From Atrina japonica (taxonomy: Eukaryota; Mollusca; Bivalvia; Pterioida; Pinnidae), in assembly GCA_030159075.1 (NCBI GenBank), contig BROG01000929.1:125001-189000 (forward strand): DNA of 64,000 bases, given 5' to 3'. A model generated the notes under the pieces. That model made no database searches. It had not been told where the DNA came from and saw only the letters and a program-made list of their open reading frames with translations. Below are positions 12,243 through 22,766 of the stretch, piece after piece (position 1 is the first letter of the stretch; every line of letters starts with the position of its first letter). The position numbers were made by a program, and so were the translations under genes.

Positions 12243-15200
12243 TATATATTATATATATATATATATATCTAACATTCTTTAGAGGGAGACTTCATTTCTC
12301 CGAATTGACCTTAAAACTTCCTTAGTGACCATTCCCAGATAAAACATAAATGTCGAACAATATCGTGATGAAGGTCTATTGAATTTCAAAAGAATTTGTT
12401 TTTACTTAAGAAACATCCTTACACAATTCAAAAGTTTTTGAGAAGGTTTTTTAAGATTTTGCCCTTTTGGGGCCCTTACTGATTTTGCCCCTTATCATTG
12501 GCAAACCTTATGAGGTTTTCCATAAGGATTATATTTTCTGTTTACTTAATTGCCTGTAACCTTGACTTTGAAATTTTGTCATATTGATCCTTGGATAATT
12601 CCAAAAACTTTCATATGTATGTTTGCATACAAAAAGTTAGTAATCCATTTGTATAAAACTTGACCGTATGTTAATGAAGCGCTCTCTGGTGGCTCTTTTA
12701 TAGACATATTAAGTTTTCGTTCACACACTTTGACTAAACAATGATGTATACAAAAATTGAAAGTCATCTGATCATTGGTTCATGAGAAGATGTTTTTCTA
12801 TAGATAAACAAAATGTTTGTTCATTTTCTCCTTCTGGGGCCACTGTTGCTCTATTTATATATCGATCAATGCAAAAGAAAAACGAATTGCGAGTGTCATT
12901 CGTTTCCGGTACATTTCATCGTCTGCTCGTCCGGTGTCATCCAAAGTCATTAAGCTGAACATGGTGGAAGGATTTTTTTTTGTCAGCAGGAATATTTGAA
13001 TTAGAATGTGTGTTGTTATTGTTGTATCTTATTATGTGTTATAATTTGTAATTTAGACACATGATAAAAAGTTAATAATATGAATTTTTTTTATATCCTT
13101 CACAGTCTTCTGTCCCGATATCAGCCCTCGAGCTCTCGTCATTTTTCTTTCAAAGGAACATTTTTACCGGGTTTAATTTTTCACCAAATTACAAAAGTTG
13201 TTGCCACACTCGAGAAAAATTGAATATTATTATATTTCATAATTTCTATTTTCAGTTCCACTTCGTTCATTTCACCACCGACGGAAAAAGACATGGTAAA
13301 TAATGAAACGAGAACTTTGGCAAAAGATGGCAGCAAAAAACAGTATTTTATGGTGGAAAAATGTTTGTAAGTTTTCTTGCAATATGTTTCTAAAGTTTCG
13401 AACGATACGTTATTGCGATAGTTGTAAATATGTTTAAATGCCACTCTTCAATTAAATATTTCTTACTACATGTCTTGCAATATGCAAATGAGGCTGCCGT
13501 AGGATAAACAGTTCATATTTGGAAGGTTGATGTTTTAGAATAAAATGTCAAAATTTTCTAAATATTCAAATAAAAAGAAGTAAAATTAATTATATTTCTG
13601 TGTATTAACGTCATCTTTTACACAGAGTTATCGGTCTTTGCACTCTTAGTCATTCTCTTTCAAGGTCTCAAAATTTTTTTCCAGATTCTTGAAAAATATG
13701 TACTATAGAAATTATTTTTTAAAAGGTATTTATCTTTTTTTGCAAAATTCGTAATGCTGATATAGAATAAAATACTATCTGAGGCGAAAATGGCTATAAA
13801 TATACGATCTATATTTTTGTGAAACGTATCCCTTTTCTGAGTAATTTGATTTAATACTTTATTCCATTGGTTACACGATGACGTGTTTTGGGACTGCTTT
13901 TTAGACGCTGACAGGGATTGATTAAGAGTGCAAAAACTGTGTAAGTGATTGGTGTTAACAGACAAGATTTGAGTCTTTTTTCTTACAAGCAATGTATCCC
14001 TATAGACATTGTGGGGTTATCTAAGCGCGCCACCAAGTCTTTATCTATTTTATTCACCAAATTGCTTACACATATTAAGAAAGGTCTTCAGATGAACTGC
14101 ATTTAGCATTCATTGCACGCAAGAGAATTGAGAAAATAAAAATTGCAGTTAGCAGGCGATCAGCCATTTTGAATTAAAAGTTAATTAACGCGTTTCATTG
14201 AATCATATTAATATTAATATTTATTCTTTAGACGAATATTACGTATACCGGAGTTTGAACAGAAGGGATATAACTTACTTTTATCATAAACCCTACTTTG
14301 GCTTTCCATTTGAAAAGGTACAATATCCTACCATATACGGCCGGGTCTGGTTTTGAGGTTCCGAGACTACATTTATGTTATATTCATACACGGTATAGTT
14401 GACATGTCACGCAAATGTTTATATCATATTTGACATGAATTAAACGAAAAAGAAATTAAGACCATTGTTTCATTGATAATAATAAATATCATTAACAAAA
14501 CCAAAGTTAGTTTTACCAAAGAGATAAAAACAAATGCTCGTTTTTGACATTACAATGTCATCAGCTGAGCTTGACTGTAATAGACATATGTATATTTACG
14601 AAAGTAAAATTGGCATTATTCAAGGCCAAGTAATTATCCTATTATATTGATATATGATTAAAGTTATAATGTATAATTTGAAACATTTTCGACCTCGTTG
14701 TTGCAAGCTCGGTATTACTTCGCACCAAAATATAGGGCTAAATAGTTCAACATATACATTTAATAGCCTACACATATACTGTAAATCCGGTGTTTTTTAT
14801 TTACGCGTAATTTCGGTCTCGCTCGCAAAAATAAAATTATTGCGTAATTAAGTATGAAAATAGTATGATGAAATGGATATGAGATATCGCGGAAATATCA
14901 TCTCACGAATAAATTTAGAACTTGTGTACCGGGAAAATGAAGTCCCGCGAAAATTTTCGGATTTACAGTATTCGCACGGCAAACGATTCATCACAAAATC
15001 ATCACTATATAAATCTTAGATACCAAAGTATAAATCAATAGAATGTCCAGGACATAGATACAAATCTGGTAAAAATGAACAAACACGGACCTCTGGAAAC
15101 CTAGAGGTGGGATCAGGTGTCATGGAGACGAATAAAACTTTAAAATAAAGATAAATAAGATAAATATGCTTTTAATTTGTGATATAGCATTTTATTTCGT

Positions 15201-15362
15201 TTTAGGCCACTTAATGACTCAAATTGTCCAGCGTGCAATTGTCTTCAAGAAGAAGTTATTTATACAGCAGTGTATACAGAAACGGATTCAACACGAAACA
15301 ACCAGCGATATGGAATTTTTCGATTTAAGTCACCATCTGGGTGCTGTAAATGCACGAACTGA
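8715..15362 (+). CDS. Five-exon gene: single-pass cystine-knot growth factor/cytokine-like protein
   Basis: Exons 8715-8798, 10106-10176, 11502-11654, 13256-13366 and 15206-15362 join in phase into 191 codons. Each boundary has a donor (GTAAGT, GTAAAA, GTAATA, GTAAGT) and a pyrimidine-AG acceptor (TTTGTAG, TTTTCAG, TTTTCAG, TTTTAG). A TTTCAG at 8686 suggests a 5' UTR intron. The protein has a short N terminus rich in Lys and Ser, a membrane span or uncleaved signal near residues 25-48 (HIVTTFLVAVTTGLVSYNVF), and an outer part with cysteines at NGCC, KKQYFMVEKC, DSNCPACNC and SPSGCCKC near the C terminus. In neurotrophins an SVW...KQYF...C segment precedes a terminal C-x-C, and Spätzle ends in PSCCKC; both patterns are matched here. 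By family knowledge it would be a secreted or shed ligand. The structure is seen in the sequence; the function is inferred. Dispersed repeats lie in the introns. Confidence 0.62.
9750..10075 (+). repeat. Dispersed repeat C, copy in intron 1 of the cystine-knot gene
   Basis: Shows TAAGATAGCATTCTGGGGCA, GACCTCGAAAGGCTTCCGTA, GGTATGCTAACAGGGGACGC and CAATGTATCGTATTGTAATG in the family order. The open frames on both strands here come from the repeat and should not be annotated as genes. Confidence 0.7.
10700..10762. repeat. Short hairpin
   Basis: TAGTATCATGTTT at 10700-10712 is the exact reverse complement of AAACATGATACTA at 10750-10762, with a 37-base spacer. Confidence 0.7.
10891..11171 (+). 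mobile_element. SINE-1, full-length tRNA-derived retroposon
   Basis: The head resembles tRNA-Lys: GCCGGCCTGGCTCAGTCGGT is a box A region with an acceptor-like 5' end, GAGTTCGAGTCCAGCCGGC is box B with a near-complementary 3' acceptor strand, and ACTCTTGAT is a CTT-type anticodon region. The T and anticodon stems pair poorly, so it is not a working tRNA. A body with GTCGGCACGTGAAAGAACCC and GCCGTAAGTGCCGAACATAG follows, ending in GAGTGGGACGTTAAACAACA and an A-rich tail. Flanks ATGCCACGT and AGGCCAAGT may be a diverged target duplication. It lies in intron 2 of the cystine-knot gene. Confidence 0.85.
11930..12110 (-). repeat. Dispersed repeat C, reversed partial copy
   Basis: Contains CGACCAGGTGTCCGGAAGGA, GTCAGCGTCCCCTTTTAGCA, TCATGGAAACCTATCCAGTT and repeated AAAAGGTCAAG motifs, the reverse complement of the family order. 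Confidence 0.65.
12150..12268. repeat. (TA)n microsatellite
   Basis: TA run with two short interruptions near 12238-12250. Confidence 0.95.
14470..14655 (+). repeat. Dispersed repeat D, diverged copy
   Basis: Shares GTCATCAGCTGAGCTTGA and CAAGGCCAAGTAATTATCCT with copies near 18.4, 38.3 and 45.4 kb. It lies in the last intron of the cystine-knot gene. Confidence 0.5.
14777..14970. mobile_element. MITE with TACTGTAAATCCG ends
   Basis: TACTGTAAATCCG at the left and CGGATTTACAGTA at the right are perfect inverted repeats 194 bp apart. The interior has CGCGAAAATTTTC and TTTACGCGTAATTTC motifs that also mirror each other. TA at the ends suggests Tc1/mariner-type insertion. Confidence 0.75.
15000..15128 (-). 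mobile_element. Naiad-type retroelement tail, reversed fragment
   Basis: Reads as the reverse complement of the tail: TATAAATCAATAGAATGTCC, GGACATAGATACAAATC, ACACGGACCTCTGGAAACC, AGAGGTGGGATCAGGTG. It lies about 80 bp upstream of the last exon of the cystine-knot gene. Confidence 0.7.
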
Positions 15363-15596
15363 TTGGATGATTACGTGTTATAGAAATGGATATGTTATAA
15401 AGGCTAAGACACAGCGATGTCTGTCGAGCATCCTTGTTCGAAACATTTGTTTTGGGGCGTCATTGTCAGGTGATTTTGTTTTGTTTTTTATCAAAACGCT
15501 ATACCTTCAGTCACCTTAGTATTTCGAGGCATAAATACTAGTAGTCACAAATCAAAGCCTTGTATATAACTAATGCCTAGGAGTTGATATCAATAT

Positions 15597-16100
15597 TTAG
15601 TCTGCATGTAGAATGAATGGACAAAATGGTATTCTGGTTCTTGATTCTGTAATAGAATCCCTTATGATCTTATAGAATAAGCCCCTGTACAATTCTGTAG
15701 TGAAAACCCTTAGTGCCCGTGTGATTTTCTGTAATTTTTGCATCTTTGATATTCTATGCTTTAAGCCCCAGTATTTTCTGCAATTTACGCACATGTAGTG
15801 GACCTGTAACAACAATATTCTGTATAGCCCCTGTAATTTATTCATCTGTAAAATTATATTATTTCATTCCCTGTAATATTTTGTGTGTTTAGGTCCCTTC
15901 TATTATTCTGTTATTAATGTCCTTGTGATACTCTGTAAATCAAGCAATTTAAATTTCTGTAATATTCTGCAAATTTAAGTCTCAGTAGGCTAATATTCAA
16001 CAAATTAAGCCCTATTATATTTTATAATTTACAAACCCTTCTGATATCCTGTACTTTAAGCCTTTCTTATATTCTGTAAGTTAAGTCTCTGTAATCGTCG
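15597..16100. repeat. Minisatellite of 20-25 bp TTCTGTAATTTAAG units, left block
   Basis: Diverged copies of CCTGTAATATTCTGTAATTT(AAG) follow one another across this block. They resume after 16488, so both blocks are one array split by an insertion. Confidence 0.8.
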
Positions 16101-16347
16101 CCATTTTAATCCCTTCTGTGTTTAACTTTCGTTTTAACTTAAGTTGGCAATAATTCAATATCTGATGTAAAATATCTGAAGTAACAATCAGCTGATTGTC
16201 GGAACGAATGTCAGTTACACGTATATGGCAGTTATATTCATTCGGATTGTAATAGCAGCGCATCTGACATGTTTACTCAATCAAATTAAAAGTCATTTTT
16301 ATTGTCAAAAAGTTTTATAGTTTTTTTCACACATTTTAATTATAAGA

Positions 16348-16487
16348 ATTGAATGTATTTTATATTCGTTTCATCGAAGATTGAAACAAATGGGAGTCTG
16401 ATCACAAATGGTGTAATTGGCTACACTATATGATCAAACTTCCATTCGTTTCAATTTACGATGAAAGGAATACAAAATACATTCAAT
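16348..16487. mobile_element. MITE of about 140 bp inside the minisatellite
   Basis: The left arm starts ATTGAATGTATTTTATATTC and the right arm ends GAATACAAAATACATTCAAT. The arms extend about 55 bp with few mismatches, leaving a loop of about 30 bp. Minisatellite units resume directly on the right. About 220 bp of unrelated sequence separates it from the left block. Confidence 0.8.
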
Positions 16488-16915
16488 CTATATGTAATAT
16501 TCTGCACTTTAAACCTTTCTAATATTCTGTAATTTATATTCTTCTAATATTATGTAATTTAAGTCCTACAATATTCTGCAATTTAAGCCCTTCTAATATT
16601 CTGTGGTTTAAATCCTGTAATATTCTATAATTTAAGTCCTTTTAGTATTCTGTAATTTAAGTCTCTGTATTATTCTGTACTTTAAACCCTCCTAATATTC
16701 TGTAATTTAAGCCTTTTTTATATTCTGTAATTTAAGTTCTGTAATATACTGTAATTTCGGTACTTCTTTTATTCTGTAATTTAAGTATCTATAATATTCT
16801 GTACTTTAAACCTTTCTAATAATCTATACTTTAAGCCCTTTTAATATTTTGTAATTTAAGTCCTGTAATATTCTGTACTTTAAGCCCTTGTAATATTCTG
16901 TTATTTAAGTATCTG
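16488..16915. repeat. Minisatellite of TTCTGTAATTTAAG units, right block
   Basis: The same 20-25 bp unit as 15597-16100, about 18 diverged copies. Confidence 0.85.
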
Positions 16916-16917
16916 GG

Positions 16918-17040
16918 ATAATCGAAATTCCATTATAATACGACAAATTAGATACACAAATGGTCTCAACATGAAGAACAATTGAGAATCCGATACAAAA
17001 TGGGGTCAGGTGACCGGAAGGAGCAAATCAACAACATGCA
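16918..17040 (-). repeat. Dispersed repeat C, reversed partial copy
   Basis: ACACAAATGGTCTCAACATG and GGTCAGGTGACCGGAAGGAG match the reversed family consensus seen at 61.8 kb. Confidence 0.6.
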
Positions 17041-17044
17041 GAAA

Positions 17045-17685
17045 GCCATTTTTCACGACAGAATATATGCCATCAGCATAATGTTAGTAGAAAATAGTTA
17101 TCCCATGGTGTACCCTTTGCACCAATGTCAATGATCTTTATTTCACAACACCGTCATCATAATCGTAGTCCATAGTACATGCATGTATTTTGGCTCACCC
17201 ATTCCAGTATTAATGCCACATTCCTATCAGCATCTGCTGGAGCCTGCTCAGTATGTAATCATTTTATATTAAGAGGCAATCCACAGCCTAGAGAAAAACA
17301 CAGACCAGAAGCTAAGCTGGTGTGTTTGGAAATTCACTAGTCACCTTGCGGAAGACCGTTGGCCTTTTCGGAAGTTCACTATTCCACATGCAGACCGTTC
17401 ACACACATATCAGAAGAAGCAGCAATATTGAGACAGCTATTAAAATATGAAAACCGTTTTTCAATCAATAAATTTTGTATGGCCTTTTTATTTGTAATCT
17501 ATTTCTGTCCTATTTCCGCTTTATTTTTAACTTTGTATGGAGTGTAGAAGAACATTCGAATGAAATGAATGCCAAGTTTTACTGAAATGTTGAGTCATCG
17601 GTTTGATAGAGACAGTTAAGTACTCACACAGAGATACGTTGTTGAATGATTGAAATTGTCACCCAGGAAGTATAACGGTCTGAAA
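17045..17685. other. Non-coding, nothing firm recognised
   Basis: A short CACCTTGCGGAAGACCGTTG near 17343 resembles part of the SINE-2 body. The 62-codon open frame starting at 17359 has no splice sites or motifs to support it. Confidence 0.3.
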
Positions 17686-17689
17686 CAAC

Positions 17690-18115
17690 ATGAAGTCCTC
17701 TTTCTGGAATGTTAGACAGTATTCTTTGGGCACAATCTTATACAGTGACTCCCTTTCGCCAGTCATATATAAAACTAACTGATGACCTTTCATCGAATTC
17801 GAGAGGTTTCTATGGAACATTTGCAACATGTGTGGCATGCTAACAGGGGATACCTAAGCCCACCACCATAAAACTTGACTTTACTCAAGTTTGAGAAAAA
17901 ATTCTCAACTTGGCTGCTCAGTCAGTCAGCTTTCAGGATTACCTAAAGTTAAGTAGAATTTTTAAACTTAAGTAATTCTTTTCAGTTTTCTAGCCCTGAT
18001 CCGTTTGGAATTCATAATTGTTCTTCATGTTGAGACCGTTTGTCGTATTCTAATGGACTTGGAGTTTCGAGTAGCCATTAGTATTTCTTCATTTTATTTA
18101 TAAGATTTGGATCTG
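17690..18115 (+). repeat. Dispersed repeat C, interrupted by a short hairpin-rich insert
   Basis: The family order runs AATGTTAGACAGTATTCTTT, CGAGAGGTTTCTATGGAACA, GCATGCTAACAGGGGATACC, is interrupted at about 17857-17990, and resumes at CCTGATCCGTTTGGAATTCA. The insert contains ACTCAAGTTTGAGAAAAAAT and TTCTCAACTTGG. The same motif type (ATAAAAC plus CTCAAC and TTGAG motifs) recurs near 19.05-19.14 and 39.06-39.18 kb. Confidence 0.65.
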
Positions 18116-18129
18116 ACAATTGATTTAAG

Positions 18130-18215
18130 GTGGGTGTTTCCTGTCCGAAAGAATTCCATTACTCCTCTATGGCAACTGATCTTTCAAAGACCCGTGTTAG
18201 TTCATCATGTTTATT
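18130..18215 (+). mobile_element. Diverged Naiad tail fragment
   Basis: GGTGGGTGTTTCCTGTCCGA, CTCCTCTATGGCAACTGATC and AGACCCGTGTTAGTTCATC follow the tail order with many mismatches. The 115-codon open frame across it is therefore repeat-derived. Confidence 0.5.
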
Positions 18216-18329
18216 TAGCATTTTCAAGTTTTATGAAACACCAGTCGAACTTTGGAATGCATCAAAGGGACATTAGTTGTGTATACCAAAGAAACGTTTA
18301 CTACTTGTACTTGATGTGCAGTAACAGAT

Positions 18330-18480
18330 ATTATAAACATAATACTATAGTTAATCTCAAGACGATATCGTTTCTGTCAATTAGATGTCATCAGTTGAGC
18401 TCTAATTTAAAAAGTATGTGCTTTCTAAAGATAAAGTGGTATAATACCAAATAAAAAGTATAGCCGAAATCCGCTTCAAA
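18330..18480 (+). repeat. Dispersed repeat D copy
   Basis: TTATAAACATAATACTATAG, CGTTTCTGTCAATTAGATG and TCATCAGTTGAGCTC match the copy at 45.36 kb. Confidence 0.6.
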
Positions 18481-18622
18481 AATAATGACTGTCTTTAAAA
18501 TATTTTTGAATTTAAATGGTGTTATCATTGCCAAATATTACTTTAGTATAATACCTTTTTGTTATTGTTTATCAATCTAAGTATTAAATACGGGAAAAAG
18601 GATTTTTAAAAAAAAAAAAGCT

Positions 18623-18821
18623 TATAGACTCTTTAGCAGTAAATGCTGTCCTGTGACTGCCAGTCTTCCGGTTGGCAAAATGATAACGATACCCGCAAAG
18701 TCATAGACGTCGTTATAGTAATTGATTCTTTCTTGATGTCATTTTCCGGGAATCTGTTTCATTTTGCCAACCGGAAGACTGACAAAGTCACAGGACCGCA
18801 GTTACTGCTAAAGGGTCTATA
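18623..18821. mobile_element. Palindromic MITE, about 199 bp with about 62-bp TIRs
   Basis: The left arm starts TATAGACTCTTTAGCAGTAA and continues through CCTGTGACT and CAGTCTTCCGGTTGGC. The right arm is its near-perfect complement ending in GCTAAAGGGTCTATA. The spacer is about 75 bp. TA at both outer ends fits a TA target duplication. A related spacer motif (TTGTCATTTTCCTGGAATC) near 11770 suggests a second, decayed copy. Confidence 0.85.
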
Positions 18822-18849
18822 CTTATATGTAAAACTAGAAGGTAATGTA

Positions 18850-19729
18850 TGAATATGTTTTCAGATTTACGTGGTCTTAAATTTTGATGTATATTACTAG
18901 ATATACAAAGTGTGTTGTTCATGAAACTAAATAGTCTTAAAACTGACGGAACGTCCTCTACAGCCACAGGAATATTATCTATTTGGTCTTTGAATGATTA
19001 TATAAGAATCAGGATACGACGTTGTTGAGATATTTACTGACTTACTTCAGAGCCAAGGGCCATAAAACTATTATCAGACATTGCTCAACTTTTACTCATA
19101 TCTTGAGAATTTTCTCAACTTGAGTAATGTTGTAGACCATTAAGAAATTCTTATGGTTACCCTTATGTTCACTTCGGTATAAATAAACGATAATGTCATG
19201 GTCTTCGTCGCCCGGAGTATTTCGGGAGATGTTAAATTCTTTGACATTCGAAAACGACGTATTGATTGAGCGATAAAGGCACTTCTTTTTCTGTTGGATT
19301 GTTTCGGCCATACTACATTTGCTAACATTAACAATAGGGACAGTGTAAATTTAGTCCGGTACATGTGTACAGTGTATGTCCCGAGTCATTTATCTCATCT
19401 AATGTACTAATACTAATTTGCTTGTACTTTGAATATCGATTATTTTATACTTTATACATATTATATGTATAAATTTCTGACTTCAGTCATGTACTGACAT
19501 TTTACAAGACGCTTTTAATCTTTTGTAAAAGGTATATATCATGTCCACCTTTTATGCTACAAAACTTGATGCCTATTTGATTTTAACGCGTTTTATACCT
19601 CTTGGTTATTAAGAAACTATTCGTAGAGTATTGTCAGAATAATCAACGAAACATCGAAGTTAAGTGAATCAGGACATAAATTGGGCATTATGTCCTTGGA
19701 CTAGATTTATGGTCTTGGGCCCAGATCTC
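18850..19729. other. Non-coding, nothing firm recognised
   Basis: Short minus-strand frames at 19096-19364 overlap each other and lack splice or domain support. A GGCCATAAAACTATTATCAG fragment near 19050 belongs to the insert type described at 17857. Confidence 0.3.
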
Positions 19730-20170
19730 TCCTATAGGTCCTTATATTTCACAAATGATCCGATATGCCAGGGCGTATACAACATATGAAGATTTCATAT
19801 ACAGAGAGGTAAACTACTCACTGACAAATTATTGACACATGGATATCGACAACCGCGTTTAATGTCAACGTTCCGCAAATTTTACGGTCGGTATAATAGT
19901 CTTGTTTGCGATTACTCTGTTTCACTAGGTGAAATGTTGAGTTGCCTTTTCGTTGGCGTTTGTTTGTTGTACCAATTGTGATGATACACTCCTCACGTAT
20001 TTCATTGGACTTGACTGTGGACTTACAGCGGGTGTGACCGGTCGACAGTGGATGCTTACTCCTCCATGGCACCTGATCCCAGCTCTTGGTTTCCAGAGGT
20101 CCGTATTTGTGCATTTTTACCTGATTTGTATCTATTTCCTGGACATTCTATTTATTATGAAAATTTTTAT
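19730..20170 (+). mobile_element. Naiad 3' part: end of the RT frame plus tail
   Basis: It begins within the C-terminal part of the reverse transcriptase: plus-strand codons read MIRYARAYTTYEDFIYRE, then after frame loss the STFRKFYGRYNSLVCDYSVS equivalent. The tail follows with CCAATTGTGATGATACACTC, GGTGTGACCGGTCGACAG and CTCCATGGCACCTGATCCC. It is 5'-truncated and frameshifted, so inactive. Confidence 0.75.
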
Positions 20171-20479
20171 ATTACAAAATAAAAATATGGTCCTCGACAA
20201 AATAAAACAATTATTAGGTTTGTTATTGACCATCAACGGGAATATGTCGAGTTGATTAAGTCCATGGAAGGCGAAGCGAAACCTGACACATTCCCTTGGC
20301 CGGTTAACTCGAATGATTCCAGCGCCCTCTTTCGGTCATATTCCTTCAATTAATGTGTAGTGGGCGATATATAACGACTGGATTATTCGTGTTATATGCA
20401 TTCAGGTCTTAATGTAGTAATCGTAGTGAGCGAAATATAATATTTATAGTGACCGGTCAGTAACAAACTTTATAATTAA

Positions 20480-20690
20480 TAATGGTAGATCGAAGACTAA
20501 GAAAGTTGACATTATGAAGTGCACACCTCTCTAAAGGGAAATAACTCTGTTAATTTTCCCATCCTAGGCTGTTAAAGATGACAGCAAAGAACATGAGACA
20601 GATGCTACCCACACAGAAAGTTTGTAGACAGGAAAAGAAGAAAGCTTGTGAAACTAAAGAAAGAAAAATAGAATATAAACCAAACTTTTG
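20480..20690. repeat. Dispersed repeat E, copy 1
   Basis: GAAAGTTGACATTATGAAGT, GCACACCTCTCTAAAGGGAA, GACAGCAAAGAACATGAGAC and ACACAGAAAGTTTGTAGA recur in the same order at 48176-48335. Each copy is open over about 60-75 codons on the minus strand (CVxSICLxFFAV), but nothing indicates a gene. Confidence 0.65.
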
Positions 20691-21159
20691 AAATAGAAAC
20701 AAAAAACAAATAAACAAAAGCACAGAATTACTCACTCAAAGGAACACTTCGCTTGTATTAAGAAAGTATCAATAATAAATGTATATTGACCCAGGTAATT
20801 ACTAATCAAGATCTGAGCCAAGGTAATTAACAACAAAGTTTACGTACATATTGTGACAAGTAACTATGGCAAACGTTCCTCTTATCAGTGGAATTTTAAT
20901 GTCGCTTACCTGCATTAACTAAAATTATAACTCGTGCAGGTCAAGAAAGAGTTTACGAGACTTAACCTCACTAGGATCTAATTGGAATGCACGTGTTATA
21001 ACGCTGACCGTGAACCATTCAAATTTCAGATTTAAGGTTGTCCAAATTAGAAGACAATGTTTGTTTTCAGGATTTTAGATAGAAAATGTGAATTTACTAA
21101 CTATCAATATCCTTAAATTAATTTCATGAATAAACACTTTTAAGATAGTCAGAGAAGAT

Positions 21160-21533
21160 ATTTTGAATTCAGTTGCAGACTTAAAATTTAAATTTACTTT
21201 CCTTCAATACTTTTAACGTATTTTGATGATTTAAATGCGTTAAACATAACACATATATATTGACCCATATCCTGCATCGATTGAGGATTGTTTTTTTATG
21301 TGCATTGAAAACTAGATCACTATAAACATACTTGTAAATAAAGAGTATAAAGAGATCTAGATAACATGGTGCAATGCAAACAAAAGATTAATCATTGACG
21401 ATATCTAACAACGAGGACGTGGTAATCATTGGACACCTACACTGCATATCTTCGTCGTCGGACTAAAGTTGGAAAAGGGAGTAAAAAGATTTGTGTAGAT
21501 CGTCAGCATTCATCTATTGCTTAAGACATTAAA
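21160..21533 (+). promoter_or_regulatory. Duplicated 5' flank of secreted gene 1
   Basis: ATTTTGAATTCAGTTGCA, ATATTGACCCATATCCTGCA and CATACTTGTAAATAAAG align with the flank of the second gene at 27983-28346, so the duplication extends about 370 bp upstream of the ATG. A TATAAAG at about 21347 is a possible TATA box. No transcription start is proven. Confidence 0.45.
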
Positions 21534-22766
21534 ATGATCTTGCTCTGGACAATTATAGTTTCGTCAGTGATCCAGACAGCTTTGGCAACATGTAATGGTG
21601 ATACAGGACCAGCAGGAGGGAGTCCCAAATGTGTTCTTCTAACACCATTCTATACGGATTATCAGTGGGCAACTTGTCTAACGGATGTTTATATTCGAAC
21701 CAAGTCTGAAGGGCGACATCAGTGTAAAGACCGTTCAAGAACCTACTGTTATTATCAATGTATGATAGAAATACACAACGACAATGGTAGTGGTCCAGTT
21801 TTTGACGATTGCGCATGTTCACCGAATGACGTTTACACAACAACGTCTCAAGGTCAAACTACGCCTGTTCCGATTCCATCATGGTGTTTTAGTCCTTCCG
21901 GTGATAATTGTTTATGGTTCAGAGAATGTTTAGCCAGATATCACCCTTGTCACGGTTCCAGGGAAGAGTATGCAGTATCGTTCGCTGAACATTTTTGTAA
22001 ATTGTATGATAATTTCTACAATTATTTTAATCAAAATGGCCAGAAATGGATAAATGCTGTGAGAAAATGTCTTCAGGTGCAACTCGTTCCAATTTTACGT
22101 CCATGGCTGCATAAATCGTGTTCAGAAATTAATCAAATGGCTCTAGATTCGCATTCATTTTGTTATAACTCGCCTGCAAATGAAGTAAATTATTGCAGCC
22201 TCACACGTTTTCAATTATCTCAAATTTTCTGGACATTAAAATCGGCTTTACAAAACACAACAGAGGACACCGTTGGAGAGTTTTATGATATAATGACGGA
22301 GTGTGCGAATTCAAGTACAGACAATTACAGTCTGTTTAAACAATTTCAGTTGGAGTTAAAAAATATTTCAAATAAAAACCATCGTCATCGACCTTCCAGA
22401 GACAAAAGACAGAATACCGTCACCGAGAAATTTATCCCAAAATTCGTTGCTACTGTTGCCGCTAACCAACACTGGTATGAACAAGGAATTATCTGGTATG
22501 GCCGTCAATCAAAGAACAATTCCGTTGGTTTGACAGTAGATTTCACAATAGCTTCACGACGAGAATTCGACTTAAATGCTGGAGATAACGTACCCTCTGC
22601 TAACTTAACGTTTGCCGTTGATGAACTGAAGGAAGATTTGAGATCAGGGAAACTTTCCTTCCATGTTATGAATGAAACGCTTCAGGTTTTGTCTATGAAC
22701 GGATGTGATGACTTAGGCTGCAGACACACTCATAACGAGGTTACAGTGACGTATACGGACAATAAA
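21534..22766 (+). CDS. Secreted cysteine-rich protein gene 1, large coding exon
   Basis: 411 codons are open from the ATG to a GTAAGT donor at 22767; reading past the donor adds only VSNHL and a stop. Residues 1-19 form a signal peptide (LLWTIIVSSVIQTALA). Region one (about 20-97) has many Cys, including YCYYQC and DDCAC. Region two (about 118-222) runs CLWFRECL, HFCKLYDNF, INAVRKCLQVQLVPILRP, CYNSP and YCSL; its helix-and-Cys spacing is reminiscent of stanniocalcin. RDKR at 289-292 is a furin-like site. The C-terminal region has ANQHWYEQGIIWYG and NGCDDLGCRH. Several N-glycosylation sequons are present. I recall similar uncharacterised proteins in bivalves and other invertebrates; the function is unknown. 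It is a tandem paralogue of the gene at 28347. No downstream exon equivalent to that gene's anchor exons was found. Confidence 0.8.

Noticed and set aside
13106..13170. Alternative exon after CTTCACAG in the cystine-knot gene
   Set aside because: It is open for about 110 bases and phase-compatible upstream, but has no good donor. The exon at 13256 has a GTAAGT donor and fits both neighbours.
14232..14317. Possible exon after TTCTTTAG reading EYYVYRSLNRRDITYFYHKP
   Set aside because: An attractive open stretch, but its phase and length (86 bp) do not fit between exons 4 and 5, and the phase-compatible frame hits a stop. It could be an alternative exon, but I cannot support it.
18107..18454. 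115-codon plus-strand frame
   Set aside because: It spans a diverged Naiad tail and repeat D; no domain or splice evidence.
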